Assembly (NCBI GenBank): GCA_037447655.1
Contig: JBBHKE010000244.1
Span: 72,001 to 136,000, forward strand
Length of the DNA: 64,000 nucleotides
Source of the DNA: Zygnema cylindricum
Lineage: Eukaryota; Streptophyta; Zygnematophyceae; Zygnematales; Zygnemataceae
Direction: 5' to 3'
Both the position numbers and the translations under genes were made by a program. The notes under the pieces are model-generated. The model saw nothing but the letters and a program-made list of their open reading frames with translations. It was not told where the DNA came from and searched no databases. Positions 1-11,276 of this stretch are shown here, in pieces; the stretch's first letter is position 1; the number at the start of each line of letters is the position of its first letter.

Positions 1-499
1 CGACGTGGTTACATTCAGTGTCATTGTTGATATGTTGGGGAAGGCTGGTAGGGTTGATGATGCATAGTTATACTTCAAAGAGTCGAAGACTAGTAAAATA
101 GAAGCTGATGCGGTTTGTCACAATGTTATGATTGATTCTTTAGGAAAGGTTAGGAGAGATGATGAGGCTATGAATTTGTTCAAAGAAATGAAACAGATTG
201 GGTTATTACCTGATGTGTTGACATTTAGTATAATCATAAATGCGTTAGTGAGAGTTCAAAAGTTTAAGGAGGCTTTGCTAGTATTGAAGGAGATGAAAGA
301 AACATGGGTAAAACCAAACGTTGTTGCGTACACCACACTAATTGATGCATTGGGAGAGCAAGGCCATACGGAAAAGGCTTTGGCCATGTATGAAGAGATG
401 CTTGAAGCTGGCGTTGAGCCAGACAAGGTCACATTCAGTATCATGAAAAGTGTTTCATTAAAGGGAGGTGAGGGCGGAGGGAGCCCTAGCTTTTCTTGA
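1..499 (+). pseudogene. PPR protein, C-terminal end, with nonsense codon (locus A, unit 1)
   Basis: Frame 2 reads as P-class PPR motifs from the window edge: a helix pair ending LGKAGRVDDA, then an in-frame TAG at 65-67, then about three and a half further motifs (MIDSLGKVRRDDEAMNLF onward) and a glycine-rich tail GGEGGGSP before the stop at 497-499. In the related locus at 11277-13757 the position of the TAG is a Trp codon, so a single TGG to TAG change explains the break. The frame continues past the stop without indels. PPR proteins of this class bind organellar RNA through motif residues 5 and 35 (family knowledge). The rest of the gene lies left of the window. The 123-residue open frame from the ATG at 128 is therefore a fragment, not a whole gene. 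Confidence 0.85.
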
Positions 500-1319
500 A
501 TAATGCTGCAAATTAAAGTCGGTATTCGAGTTAGGTTATAGACGCACATGTATATAGGATTTTTTGAATCTTTTAGTTGAACATGAAATGTTGTACAAAC
601 TTTCAATTTTTTATTTTGAATATTGATTTGTATAGATTTTTTGTCATTTGGCTGTGCAATTGATGGCCTAAATACTTTATATGTAAACTTCTAGTCCACC
701 TCTTTTTTGTAGTTTCGGAAGGTTGAGGTTGCTGGTAGGTATCCAATTCTTGGCCTTCTGCTTTACCTCACTCTTTGCCCACTTTCTCCTTTTCTCTCTC
801 CTCTTTCTTATCTTCCCTTAACTGCACTTCCACCGATAATTGCGATTCAAACATGTGAAATTCGTCGTCATTGGTTCACCCGCACATCCTTTCTCTTCTC
901 CCTCCCCCCCATTTTAGCATTTTTCCTCTCCCTTCTCCTCTCTCCCTCTCCTCCTCCCGCTTTACAAAATTAATACTTAGTCTATGTAACTGATTGGATT
1001 TGAAAAAAAAAAAATCTTTGTTCCAAAATTATGTGATAGCACTGTTAACTTTGAGATTTTGTTGGGATTAAGTAAGAAGAAGAGCTCGACATCTAGTACT
1101 CAACTTGTGGGGCTGCAAAAATTGAAAAATATTTTACACCTTAGCAATTCTTACGTTTGTGATAGTGGACCTTATGGAATTGTGGCACTTGGACAACTCA
1201 TGCGTTATTTGTATGTTGTTATGTATTCCACTTTGGAAAAATTTCAAATTGTGTCCTATTTCTCGTCAACCATTTCTCATAGCCTCTCGTTTTGATTTGA
1301 TGTTTTTTTCATTGTTAGA
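500..1319. other. 3' flank and spacer of PPR unit 1
   Basis: No gene seen. Sequence just after the PPR stop matches, in reverse complement, the DNA following the PPR locus that ends at 11277. A pyrimidine-rich stretch at about 755-965 corresponds to purine-rich stretches at 10780-11020 and 25200-25490. Positions 1140-1310 match the reverse complement of about 24550-24730. This shows that unit 1 is an inverted copy. Confidence 0.6.
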
Positions 1320-1405
1320 TTCATTGTTGAGTCGCGTGTACTTATTGATATGGAGATGTTTCGTGCGAGTACTTTGCACAATTGGATTTGTGACAGTTTG
1401 AGTCG

Positions 1406-1524
1406 GACGTCACTTATATATAGGTTTGGCGATTGAAGCGCTCGACTTCGATTCGCGAGTACACAGACGTCACTTATATATAGGTTTGGCGATTGAAGCG
1501 CTCGACTTCGATTCGCGAGTACAC
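1406..1524 (+). repeat. 60-bp tandem duplication in the solo LTR, includes TATATATA
   Basis: Two copies with period exactly 60 (1406-1465, 1466-1524) start GACGTCACTTATATATAGG and are identical across the stretch. Each carries a TATA-like stretch, so a putative LTR core promoter may be doubled. A looser repeat (TTTGGAGTATnnAnGTTTGGCG) follows at about 1553 and 1611. Confidence 0.85.
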
Positions 1525-2010
1525 ATTTTGTGTACGTCTGGTTTTTTGTCCTTTTGGAGTATCGAGGTTTGGCGGCGAAACGTACGACCTCGTTTCGCCC
1601 CTACATGTACCTTTGGAGTATTAATGTTTGGCGCCGAAACGTACGGCTTCGTTTCGCGTCAATATTTGATGAGTCAGCGAACGAAATGTTTGATTTCGCT
1701 TCGCGTGACGTTTGTTTTGCGTGCGCAGGTGTTTGATTTTGCGTGCAGGTGTGTTTGTGAAGCGACACGTGTAAAGTCAACTTTTGGAGTTAGTCGTTTC
1801 CAAGGAAGAAAGCCCGTGCGCCTTCCTTCATGGAACTTTCATTGCAGTGTGCGACAGTTAGCTAGGGACAAACTTCGTCGCTACGCTAAGTCTTGTTTGT
1901 CTTACTTTGTTGTCTTTTAGTGTAGAGTTGCAAGTATATAGGCAGCAGAGTTCAGCTGCAGAGTTATCCTTGTATTAGCTTTGGATCAACTGAGGAAAAA
2001 AGATGTAGAT

Positions 2011-2150
2011 CCTTTGTGATGGATTAAGAGAGAGGGGAAGATCCTTTGTGATCAATTAAGAGAGAGAGAGAAAGACCCTTTGGTCAATTAAGAGAGAGCA
2101 GATCCTTTGTGGTCAATTAAGAGGCTTTAGGATCCTTCGTGATCCATTTG
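2011..2150 (+). repeat. Short tandem repeat, about 35 bp, about four copies
   Basis: The phrase GATCCTTTGTGATnnATTAAGAGAGAG recurs four times with small changes inside the 3' part of the solo LTR. It is probably the LTR leader/R-U5 region, by position. Confidence 0.7.
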
Positions 2151-2389
2151 GAGAAAAGAGGTTTTAAGGAGTATGATCATCTTTGGTGATCTTTTAAGAG
2201 TGTAGAGTTTATCTTTGAAGAGAGCAGAAGAGGAGAGAAGAGTTGATGTAAAGAGGTTTCGGCCAAAAACACTTAAATATCTTTTTGGCCGATTATCCTC
2301 TCGCTGTTTATGAGCTTCCGCTGTGTAATGTTTCATGTTGTTTCGGCATTTATTTTGAGTGGGAATTTTATTTTAGTTCCAACATTCAT

Positions 2390-3204
2390 CATGTATTCAC
2401 TTGCCATTTCCGGTGTCCATCGTTTTCCCCTCCTTTTTATTCTTTGCTCGTTTTTTAGATTGCACCAAAACTTTAAATAACAATGAAAAGACGTACAAAA
2501 CTGTTACGTGCAAAATCTTATGTCAAAAGTTGATTTGGCATTAAGACAAAACGACAAAAAATCACATTAATCTCTGCATAATATTTTTGAATCATCCATC
2601 ACAAAGGAGCACAAACCAATTGTAGGATTCAAGGAGTTGGTCTAAAATCTAGACTTTGAAAATAGCCTCATTGGACGAAGTCAACAACTTACATCCTTCG
2701 AATGTAATTCTCTAGAGTATAGGACATCACAAATAAACTACGTATTTTAATTCAACTTGAACTGGTGCTCCAATACTGGTCAATGCTTTACACTGCTACA
2801 CCACTCATCGTTATTGGTGCTAATAACACTAATTCGGTCGCGACTTTTTTTTGGCCAAAATCACGATTTAGAGTTAACGTCATTATTTAAGGACGAGGAC
2901 TATAATCTGCCACGTCTCCTTGCATTAAATTAGTATTATCAATTCTAATTTCGCATTAACACTAATAAATCTTTAACGCTAATAACGATGAGCGGTGTAG
3001 CAATCGACTAAGGAGTTAACCAATTTCGATGTTTTTTAGAGTAACAAACCAAGAATAAATCTATAGTGACCTATCTAAGATTTTTGAGATACCAAACTTC
3101 ATTCCAAATTTGTAATATTTGTGTTTTAGAACATTTGAAAATCACAAGTTTAGTGAGATGAATCACCTCGGGCTCAATCACAAGGATGTGAACTTCAGCA
3201 AAGA
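2390..3204. other. Unit 1 spacer with a miniature element
   Basis: No gene seen. Parts near 2610-2720 match the reverse complement of the 9480-9600 and 24210-24330 spacers (CAAGGAGTTGGTCTAAA-type sequence). A miniature inverted-repeat element occupies 2796-3000. Confidence 0.5.
2796..3000. mobile_element. Miniature inverted-repeat element, family TACACCGC, copy 1 (205 bp)
   Basis: Left end CTACACCACTCATCGTTATT; right end is its near-perfect inverse, AATAACGATGAGCGGTGTAG. The inner sequence has a second inverted motif, CTAATAACACTAATT. It is too short to encode a transposase. No clear target duplication was found, so the superfamily is open. Confidence 0.7.
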
Positions 3205-3700
3205 TTGATGTTTTAGGGAAGCCATTTGGTGTTTTAGGGAAGCCATTAGGCTTTGGCTCTGGTCAGAGAGATGAAGCAACTAGACTTGATGCGCGATGTG
3301 GTAATTGTCAACACAATCATATGTGACCTCGTTAAGGGGGGAATGATAGATGAATCTTTGGGAGTGTTCTAGAAGATGACCCAAGTAGGAGTGAAACCCA
3401 AAGTTGTGACAGTTAAGTGTCATTGTCCATATGCTGGGGAAGGTTGATAGGGTTGATTAGACGTGGTGATATTTTGAGCTTGAAGAGGGGTGAATTAAAG
3501 GTTGATATAATTTCTTACACAACGATGATTGATTGTTTAGGAGAGTGGAGGAGGTTGTGAACTTGTTTGAAGAAACAAAACATGTCTGATTGTCAGCCAC
3601 TGTGTTTACATTTACCTCAATCATAAATGTGGTGTGGAAACTTGGAAAGGTGAAGGAAACTCCGGTTTTTTTTGAGACGATGAAAGAATTTGATAGCTAA
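3205..3700 (+). pseudogene. Degenerate short PPR remnant (locus B, unit 1)
   Basis: Translated pieces on the plus strand read as PPR motifs: ALVREMKQLDLMRDVVIVN, then a motif with GMIDESLGVF followed by a stop, then KMTQVGVKPKVVTV, then LGKVDRVD-like and GEWRRL-like pieces in shifting frames. Several frameshifts and stops interrupt it, so it is a clear relic. It matches the minus-strand remnants at 8740-9478 and 23592-24090. A small direct repeat GTTTTAGGGAAGCCATT occurs twice near 3211-3250. Confidence 0.75.
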
Positions 3701-4174
3701 AACCTAAACTATCTACATTCAACTCACTAATTGGTGCGCAAAACGCGAACCACGAGCCTTCGGGCCATGCACAAGAGATACCGAACTTGAACCGGTTGAA
3801 TAGCTTACATCCGATCATGAAAATGATGTGGACGATACAGATAACTAAAAAGTAATTCTCATTATAGCTTTACAAATACAATAATGGTAACGACATCCCG
3901 GCATGGAAACTCATAGTTGTATGGTTTTATCCATGATCTGTGTGGTGTCATCCGCAAAGGATAGAAAATGGAAAAAAAATCAATTTTCAATCAAAGAGTT
4001 TTTTATCCCTAAATCGAAACGAAAACCAGTTACGCTCAATAGCATTGAAAAATAGAATTGTTCATCACATGATCCATTCAAGCCCTGAGGCACACATCGC
4101 ATCATCCAATCAAGCATCGGAGCATTTAAGGCATCATCCAATCACATTGAAGTGTGCAATAAGTTCTTTGGTAG
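3701..4174. other. Intergenic, nothing recognised
   Basis: AT-rich DNA without a convincing coding frame. A short phrase CATCATCCAATCA is repeated near 4098 and 4131. Confidence 0.4.
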
Positions 4175-4720
4175 CTACACCGCGAATCGTTATTAGTGTC
4201 AAAGTTTAAATAGTGTTGAAGAAAATTTACCGTAATTGATGCTAATTAAGAATTTGAAATTTTTCAAAAACAAGGTGTATTCTAATTTCGGCGTTTATGC
4301 AAATTTGGGAACAACAAAAATGGAATATTCTCCGTACGATTATATACATTATTATATGTATCCGTACAAAATATTACAAATCGTACACCGTCGCGAATTT
4401 AAAATATCCGTACATGCTATACTAGTTTACGTGTCAGACTAATCCTATTTTTTTTAGCGCACGTTCCTATGTGTGCGCGTCTGATTTAATTCATTTTTTG
4501 TGAATTTTCACTTGAAATGGTACAGTTATGTACTGTCTGACATCGACCGTACACCACACTATTTATATTTGATTGTACTTTGGGGCTTTACTTTATTTTG
4601 TACGGTACCTTAATTAACGTAAAGGAAAAATTAAAATCATGTATCCTATTTGAGGAAAAAAATCAAAATTATAAGAACCAAAATTAGTGACTTTGACACT
4701 AATAACGATTCGCGGTGTAC
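4175..4720. mobile_element. Miniature inverted-repeat element, family TACACCGC, copy 2 (about 545 bp)
   Basis: Left end CTACACCGCGAATCGTTATT continues AGTGTCAAAGT; the right end is the inverse (ACTTTGACACTAATAACG, ATTCGCGGTGTA, ending 4719). The arms match over about 30 bp. Short frames inside are not recognisable as transposase. No target duplication was identified. Confidence 0.75.
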
Positions 4721-4764
4721 TGTACTGAAGTGATGTCCTTCACCGTATCAAAAGTATGAAATTT

Positions 4765-5195
4765 AGACGCACTCTAAAACCACGATCGGACGGTGTAAGT
4801 CGAGTCCAAAAAATGAGGAGTTGAGCAAGTTCATAGCACGCCTTGTAGCCCTAGTACTCTACAGTAGTGCTGATATTTTTTTTGCCACGTAGTACATACG
4901 TTTAATTCGTGCACACATGTCCAATGCCTGGAGGCCAATGATCGGACGGTGGAAATCTTGCCTTTCAATCGAAATCGTCGGATTAATAATTTAGTATACG
5001 TGCACTGAGAAAAGATGTTTGAATTATAGGAAAAAAAAAACATTAACAAACTAAAAGCGTTACACGCGGCATTAAAGCGTTCATTTCACGGATGTGCGCA
5101 CAGTACTAAATTTACAAAATTCACTCTAAAAGACACTATCGGACGGTCGCGATTGCGTCCGCAAAATAAGGAGATGAACAAGTCCATAGTATTGA
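4765..5195. repeat. Pair of direct repeats about 65 bp long, about 355 bp apart
   Basis: The stretch near 4769 (ACTCTAAAACCACGATCGGA, then CGGTG) and the stretch near 5124 (ACTCTAAAAGACACTATCGG, then ACGGTCG) share most bases, including the tail GGAGnTGAnCAAGTnCATAG. GATCGGACGGTGG recurs at about 4940. The nature is unknown; it could be part of a decayed element. Confidence 0.5.
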
Positions 5196-5283
5196 AGCGT
5201 TCATGTTTTCATTCAACCAATCATTGATGTGTTCATACCATCATAAATTTTAAAACCCTGGACGGAAGTTGTTTATGAATCCA

Positions 5284-5470
5284 TGAAGGGTTAAGAGGAC
5301 GGGGAAAGGGACAGGGAACGGAAGGGAGGGAGGGAGAAGGGGATAGGACGGGGAGAAGAGAAGAGGAGGGGATGGGATGTGGGGGAGGGAAAAGGGAGGG
5401 CATGGAGGGGAGAGGGAGGGGAAGGAGGGAAGGAGGGAGGGGGAAGAATGAGGCAGGGCAGGGAAAGAGG
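5284..5470. repeat. Purine-rich simple-sequence tract (GGGA/GGAG)
   Basis: Nearly continuous A/G on the plus strand. Overlapping open frames on both strands here are products of base bias, not genes. Confidence 0.85.
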
Positions 5471-5536
5471 CTTCCATGACTGCCCATGTCCTAACGCCAT
5501 GGAGGACAGCTATTGGTTACCACTATTTTCACTTAA

Positions 5537-5680
5537 CACTTTTTGGTATTTCTACCTTGCAGGTTTTGGAATTTCCGCTTCGAACTCATTGGGATTTCCT
5601 CTTCAAACTTTTGGGAATTTCACTCCATATTTTTTGGTATTTTTACCTCACAACTTTTTGGTATAATCACTTCATATATT
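5537..5680. repeat. Degenerate tandem repeat, about 25 bp, about six copies
   Basis: Units of the form TTTTTGGnATTTCnnCTTCnnAnC recur in a row (starts near 5539, 5563, 5588, 5609, 5630, 5655). Confidence 0.6.
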
Positions 5681-5689
5681 TGGTGGATG

Positions 5690-6590
5690 ATGCCGTTTTT
5701 TTCGTGCAAAGAAGGGTATATTTCTAATTGTTGTTTATATCTTTGTGGAAAATTATTAGTTGTAACTAAATATGATTTGGAAACTTTCACTGACTTCGCT
5801 GTCGTTTTATCCATTTGAAAAATAACTTGTTTCGATTTGTCTGAAAGAATCAATTTTTCACTTTTTGTTTTTCGAGATCGTCGGTTATTACCAATACAAT
5901 TATAAACTGTGTAATATGTAAATATTTTATTCATATCTTCGTAGTATACAAAACTAGTGTCCAACTCATTACAATTCCAAATTGCAATATGACGATTTCC
6001 TCATAGACCAAAATGAAACTGGCCTCCCTCCATAATAGTTCTCCGTAATAATTCGATTGAAAATTTTGCTTCGCATTGGAGGAATTCCCCGTGTTTTGAA
6101 CGAAGGAAAATTTGTGACCTTCTTGTGATTATTTCAATGTTACAATGATGTTGACAACTTATTATTACTGTTATTATTGACAAGTTGCTATATTTGTTAA
6201 CAATTTAATACATTATAATTGTTATTGACATCTTTGAAGCTTCATTAAATTTAGTTGTTGTTGGTTACATCATTTTATTGCAACATAACGTATCGCTCAT
6301 GAAATTATATAATATGGGAAAATGATATTTAGGGAAATAACGATGTACGTTTGGGATGAGAAAGAAATGAATTTCTTGACTGAAAACTAATCCGAATTTC
6401 TGACCATTATAGAACGAAAAATTTACCACCACATCTATAAACGAAACTGTATTTCAAATTCCAAAATTTAAGAAGCTTCAAATTTTATAAAACTCAACTG
6501 TCCCAAAGATGAGACGTCTTTTGAAATCTCAAACTGTTAGCTATGTAACTTCTGCATATATTTCTCGGTTTTAAACTCAGTTTTTTTTCA
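5690..6590. other. AT-rich intergenic, nothing recognised
   Basis: Short frames on both strands show no motif I can name. I see no RNA gene or repeat in this stretch. Confidence 0.4.
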
Positions 6591-7190
6591 AATTAGACAA
6601 TTTTTCACCGGATCCCCAAGGGTACAAAGAAACAACAAATAAAGGAGCACCTGTTTTTAAATAAAATTACCACAAGTAGGTCTTTTGTGAAATCCAATTC
6701 TTATGCGACTTAGATTAGAGTGACATAAGAAATTGACTTTGTTCAATGAAGCCATTATTGAAGTCCGGATTTAAGACTGGCTCTTGAATAATTTGCAATC
6801 GACCTGTACTACTTAGTGAAGGATTTTCCAAACATTTTATACAGAGAAAAATTACCAAACTAGAGTTAGCCAGGTGTTTTTTGTTTTTTATGAATGCCAA
6901 TTCAACTTTCAACACAAGAATCAACGTGTAACAAGTTTATAAGTCTATAATTATTGTCGCAATTGTTGACGTTGGTAATTATAAGTCCTAATGCAGTAAG
7001 AATGAAATGTAAAACTAAATGGCACAAAAATCTATAGACTTTAACATTGAAAAAGAACTTGAGAACGTTTACAGCATTTCATGTACACCTAAGATTCACA
7101 AACCGACAACTGTTTCAAATTCAACCCATATTTACAATCAGATTGTAAATCCTATCCTGAAGTAACAAATGAAATTAACAAATTTAAAAA
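6590..7190. repeat. Fragment of the PPR-unit spacer
   Basis: The stretch 6640-6800 (AATAAAGGAGCACCTG, then TTTGTGAAATCCAATT) matches the spacers at 9480-9600 and 24170-24320, in the same orientation as units 2 and 3. The stretch near 7060-7110 resembles 25620-25690. No PPR coding sequence remains. Confidence 0.5.
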
Positions 7191-7479
7191 TAAAATCTGA
7201 AAATATGAACATTTACAAAGTCTACAACTTTAGATTATTCTCCGTTAAATCAAAGGAAAAAAGATAAAATGAAGTTCGACGATGACTCATTTACCAACAA
7301 GAAACTTTTTTCTTATTTTTTATCTGGTCTATATTTTGATTAGTGGTTTGTTTTATTTCATATTTAAACGATCCGCATAGATTTATTGTGGATGTTGTTT
7401 TTTTTTTTCTTTCTGCATTTTCAAATGATCCAGAGTTTTTTCTTCTTTTTTTTTAATCATTTTTTTAGTGTTTTTTTTT

Positions 7480-7990
7480 ATTTAAATGCAGCGTCAATTC
7501 TTTTGGAGTTGCAAGAATCTTTCGTAAGCTTGTCGATAAATAAACTAATAACTATATAAAAGAATAAAAAATAAATAACCAAGTAGATTTAGAAAATTAA
7601 TAAATTACATATTTATTTATTAATTAACTAATTTAATAATAATTCATTTAATTTATTCAAATGCAGCGGCAATTTTTCCGGAATTGCGAAAATCTTTTGA
7701 AAATTTGCCGATAAATAAATAACATAACAGATACAAAAAACAATAAATTACTAAATATACAAATAACTAAAAAAAATATCTAAATAGATGATGAAAATTA
7801 ATAAATTTCATACACATTCACTGAATAACTATTTTTTATTTTTAATTTTTATTTTTTTCTTCTAATTCATTTATTTTAATTTATTTTCTTTTATTTTAAA
7901 ATTTTATTTTATTTACATGAAGCGGCAATTCTTTTAGAGTTGCGATATATGGAATTTTATTTTTTGTGGGGGAGGTCTCAAAGAATAACC
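7480..7990. repeat. AT-rich tandem repeat with conserved core GCAGCGGCAATTCTT
   Basis: The core AAATGCAGCGnCAATTnTTnnGGAnTTGCGA, followed by GATAAATAAA-type sequence, occurs near 7485, 7662 and 7917, giving a spacing of roughly 180-250 bp. The same core appears near 9757 and 9967 in the unit 2 spacer. No coding content. Confidence 0.6.
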
Positions 7991-8650
7991 ATTTTTTTTT
8001 TTTTTAAAAGAAAAATTAAAAAAGAAACAGTATAAAAAATACAAAATAATAAAGGAGAAAAATAAAAAAATTGCAAAATAGAAAACAAGTGCAAAACAAA
8101 ATAAAAATGCAAAAATAACAATACGGAAAAATACAACAATGAAGTGACAATTACTAAACATTAAAAATAGCAAAATAGAAAAAAAATAGAAAACTAAACA
8201 AAAAACCAAGCTCCATCTCCAGGGAAGGACAAAGTACAAACTGCAAAGCATACGGTACATTTGAGCGGGAAACCTTGTCCACGGTAAATATGATTCGTGC
8301 GTACTATAATAGAGTAGTGTGAAAACTATATATGGCACTTTTTAGTTACAAGAATTCTTGGGAAGGTCCAAAACCATCTGGCCTCAACTTACGCATTTTA
8401 AAAATGCGTAGCGTACGAATGTTGAAGTATTTAATAAAGTGCATACTAAAAACTAAATTTTTGGTACGATTTTTGCACACTTAAGATTGTGGCCTTATTG
8501 GTACACATTCAATCGTTCATTGACACGTAGCAAACCAAGGGAGAAATGAAGTTAAGTTATACTTTCACTACTGTGAATGGACATTTTTTTGACATTACAA
8601 ACATTTTAAACATGTACAAGCCAAGTCATCATTCAATCAAATTATTAAAA
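7990..8650. other. AT-rich intergenic, nothing recognised
   Basis: Low-complexity A-rich DNA on the plus strand. The minus-strand 134-residue frame at 7934-8338 is almost all F/L/Y and reflects base composition. Confidence 0.5.
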
Positions 8651-8739
8651 TTTCATTATATTTCACTCCATTGTTTCAAGGAGGAGAAACAATTCTTTCC
8701 CCTTCTCCACCTAATATAAAACATTCTTCAGGATGTAAT

Positions 8740-9478
8740 CTTGTTCAACTTCAACCCGACTTCAACCATCTGCCGTACATGGTATAAAGCCTCATCAGTT
8801 TTTCCTTGTTTTCCTAACGATCAATTACTGAGTTGAATGTAAGTAAGTCAGGTTTTAGCCCGGATCCTTTCGTGTTCTTCAAAGAAAACTAAAGCTTCTT
8901 TGACCTTCCCAGTTTTCCACAACGCATTATTAATTGAGGTTAATGATTGGAAACACACTAGGTGACAATCCAATCTGCTTCATTTTGTCTAAAAAATTCA
9001 CAACCGCCTTGACTCTCCTTGCTTTTACCAAACAATCAATAATCGTCGTGTAAGAAACTGTATAGGATTTTACTTCACCGTTTGCAATAGCTTGAAATAT
9101 CACCACGCCCTCTTAACCCTATTCGCTTTCCCCAACATATCAACGACGACATTGGATGTCACCACGTCGACCTCACCCCTGCTTGGGTCAACTCCTTAAA
9201 CACATTCAAAGCTTCTTCCATTATCCCTGCCTTCTGAAGGACACCTATAATAGTGTTAACAATGACCAGTATCGGGCATCAAACCAAGTTTCATCATCTC
9301 TCTGACCAAAGCTAAAGCCTTCTGAAAACTACCTACCTCGGTTACTCGGTTATAACCTTCAAAAAATCTTAACATTGGACAACTTTTTACCCGATTGTCA
9401 GGAATGCAAAGAGTCAACCAATATTGGAGCGCCTGCTTTTCAAATCGAATTAATATATGAAGGGCAATTTGTGACATC
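8740..9478 (-). pseudogene. Degenerate short PPR remnant (locus C, unit 2)
   Basis: Minus-strand reading gives PPR pieces in several frames: an open frame at 9256-9477 ending VGSFQKALALVREMMKLGLM, then pieces corresponding to AGIMEEALNVFKELTQAGVR, a GKANRV-like motif, and a motif near 8870-8940 with KVKEALVFFEEH. Stops and frameshifts occur between them. It occupies the same place in the unit as loci B and F. Confidence 0.75.
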
Positions 9479-11276
9479 TAATTCATATGAGAAATAGATT
9501 TGATTGACATTTGTAGTTGACTTCGTCCCAATGAGGTCATTGTCGGAGTCCAGATTAAATACTGGCTCTTTAAATCTTACAATTGGTCACTCCTTGGTGA
9601 CGGGTTTTCCAAAAAAATAATGAAGAGACTAATCTGTATTTTTGGTGTTTTGTCGTTATGCCAATTGAGATTCGACACACGAATCAAACATGTAACAAGT
9701 TTGTAAGTCTATGTTTAGTGTCGTTTTCAATTACAAGTCCCGATTACTTAAATGCAACCGTGATTCTTCCAGAATTGCACAAATCCTTAGGAAATTCGTT
9801 GATAAATAAATGAGTAAATAAACAAATAAAAACAATGAAATACTAAACATAGAGTTAGATGAAAAAAAAAATAACTAAATAGATGAAAAAATTAGTAATT
9901 TACATACTACCCACTAGCTAACTATTTTATTCTATTTTTATTTATTTTATTATATTTATTTATTTAAATGTGGCGGCAATTCTTCTGGGGTTGCGAGAGT
10001 CGTTCAGAAATCCGTTGATTTTGTATTCGTGGATCAGATCAGACCCCTAGGAGATAAAAAGGGATAGTTAGGGATAATTAGGGTTAATTTTTTGGCATTT
10101 TTTTTGGTGGGAGGATCATTTTTATTTTTTTTAGGGGAACTTATTTCTTGTCGGGGAGAAATGAATGGGTCCCAAAAACTAACCAACTTGTAAGAAAAAA
10201 ACGCAAAACAAAAAAAAACACAATTTAAAAGCATGCATAAAATGCAAGACTCCACAAAGTTCCACAATTCCAAAAGGGCGACTATTTAAAACTTAAGAAA
10301 TAGAAAGATGTCAAACATTGTTCAATTTATGAAACCCTAATTGTTGAGTAATTAGATATCAAACTTTACTTGTTACATACCCCCAACAGAATCTGGAAGT
10401 AACCTTTACGATCGCAAAATTTTAAAACAGAGAAAAAAAAAGTTTCGAAGCCAATCAGCGTTACGGACCATGCAAACACCAACCTTAAAAGAAAGCAACA
10501 AAAATTTCAAAACCTGAAGATTAAGAAGTCTCTCCCACGAAACCTTTTGACCATGATCGCCGAAGAAATGGCGAGTGACGCACGAAAACGAGAAAAAAAT
10601 GAAATCGAAAAGTAAAGGACGTTGAAAAGGACGCAAGGAAAGGACATGCGAATACGGACCAATTTAAGTATGGAAAGTGTGGACAGAGAAAATAACTGAG
10701 TATCAAATGCAAACAAGAAGTGTCGATGAACCCAAGACGAAGTATATCACGTGTTTAATTGCGATAATAGGTGGAAGTTTTGTTGAGAGGGAGAGGAGGA
10801 GGGAGAGAAGGGAAGGGAGAGGAAAATTGTTGAAATGGGAAGGGAAGAGTGGGAAAGAAAAGAGAGAGGGGGAGAAGGGAGAGAGGAAAGAAAAAAGTGC
10901 GGATGAACCGATAATGACGTATATCACGCGTTAGAATAGCAATTAAAGGTGTTGACAGGACAGGGGAGAGGGAGGAGGAGAGCAAGGTGGAGAAAGTGGG
11001 GAGAAGAGGTTTGTAGAGGGGAGGGCCAATAATTCAATAACTGCGAATTATCTCAACAGTACATGACTACAAAATGCGGCATCCAGAATTTGTCATACAC
11101 TATTTTCTAAGAGTTTTACCATGTGACAAAAATTTATACACATTTACCCACTAAAAAAAACTCTGAGAGTTTTTTCAACATTTCATGTACAGTTAAAAGA
11201 TTCACAAAATCCTATACACATGTACATCCATAATATATTAGGAATGCTCCGACTTCATTCTATCTTGTACCATAGT
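9479..11276. other. Spacer between the two PPR loci of unit 2
   Basis: No gene. Contains the GCAGCGGCAATTCTT-type repeat at about 9755-10020 and a purine-rich tract at about 10780-11020. On the minus strand it is the 3' flank of locus D and the 5' flank of locus C. It is collinear with 24091-25740. Confidence 0.6.

Larger units (their letters stand above)
1325..2384 (+). mobile_element. Solo LTR of a Ty1/copia element, 1060 bp
   Basis: The segment begins TGTTGAG and ends TTCCAACA, and is flanked by a perfect 5-bp target duplication TTCAT (1320-1324 and 2385-2389). Its 3' half matches the reverse complement of the LTRs of the copia element at 29286-41491, for example the stretches around 1750-1930 (GTGAAGCGACACGTG, CGTCGCTACGCTAAG) and 2255-2340 (GGCCGA, GAGCTTCCGCTGTGTAA). 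No internal coding region is present, so it is best explained by LTR-LTR recombination. It is longer than the 644-bp LTR of that element because of internal tandem duplications. Orientation is inferred from the matching LTR. Confidence 0.85.
1..3700 (+). repeat. Segmental duplication unit 1 (inverted copy, left-truncated)
   Basis: Order on the plus strand is long PPR end (1-499), spacer, solo LTR insertion (1325-2384), more spacer, short PPR remnant (about 3205-3700). The same order is read on the minus strand in the copies at 23.4-29.3 kb and 8.65-15.8 kb. Matches were found by eye at several separate points, so boundaries are approximate. Confidence 0.6.

Noticed and set aside
1060-2384. 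LTR starting at TGTTGGGATT (1060)
   Set aside because: Positions 1140-1310 match the PPR-unit spacer instead, and the start at 1325 gives a perfect TTCAT target duplication.
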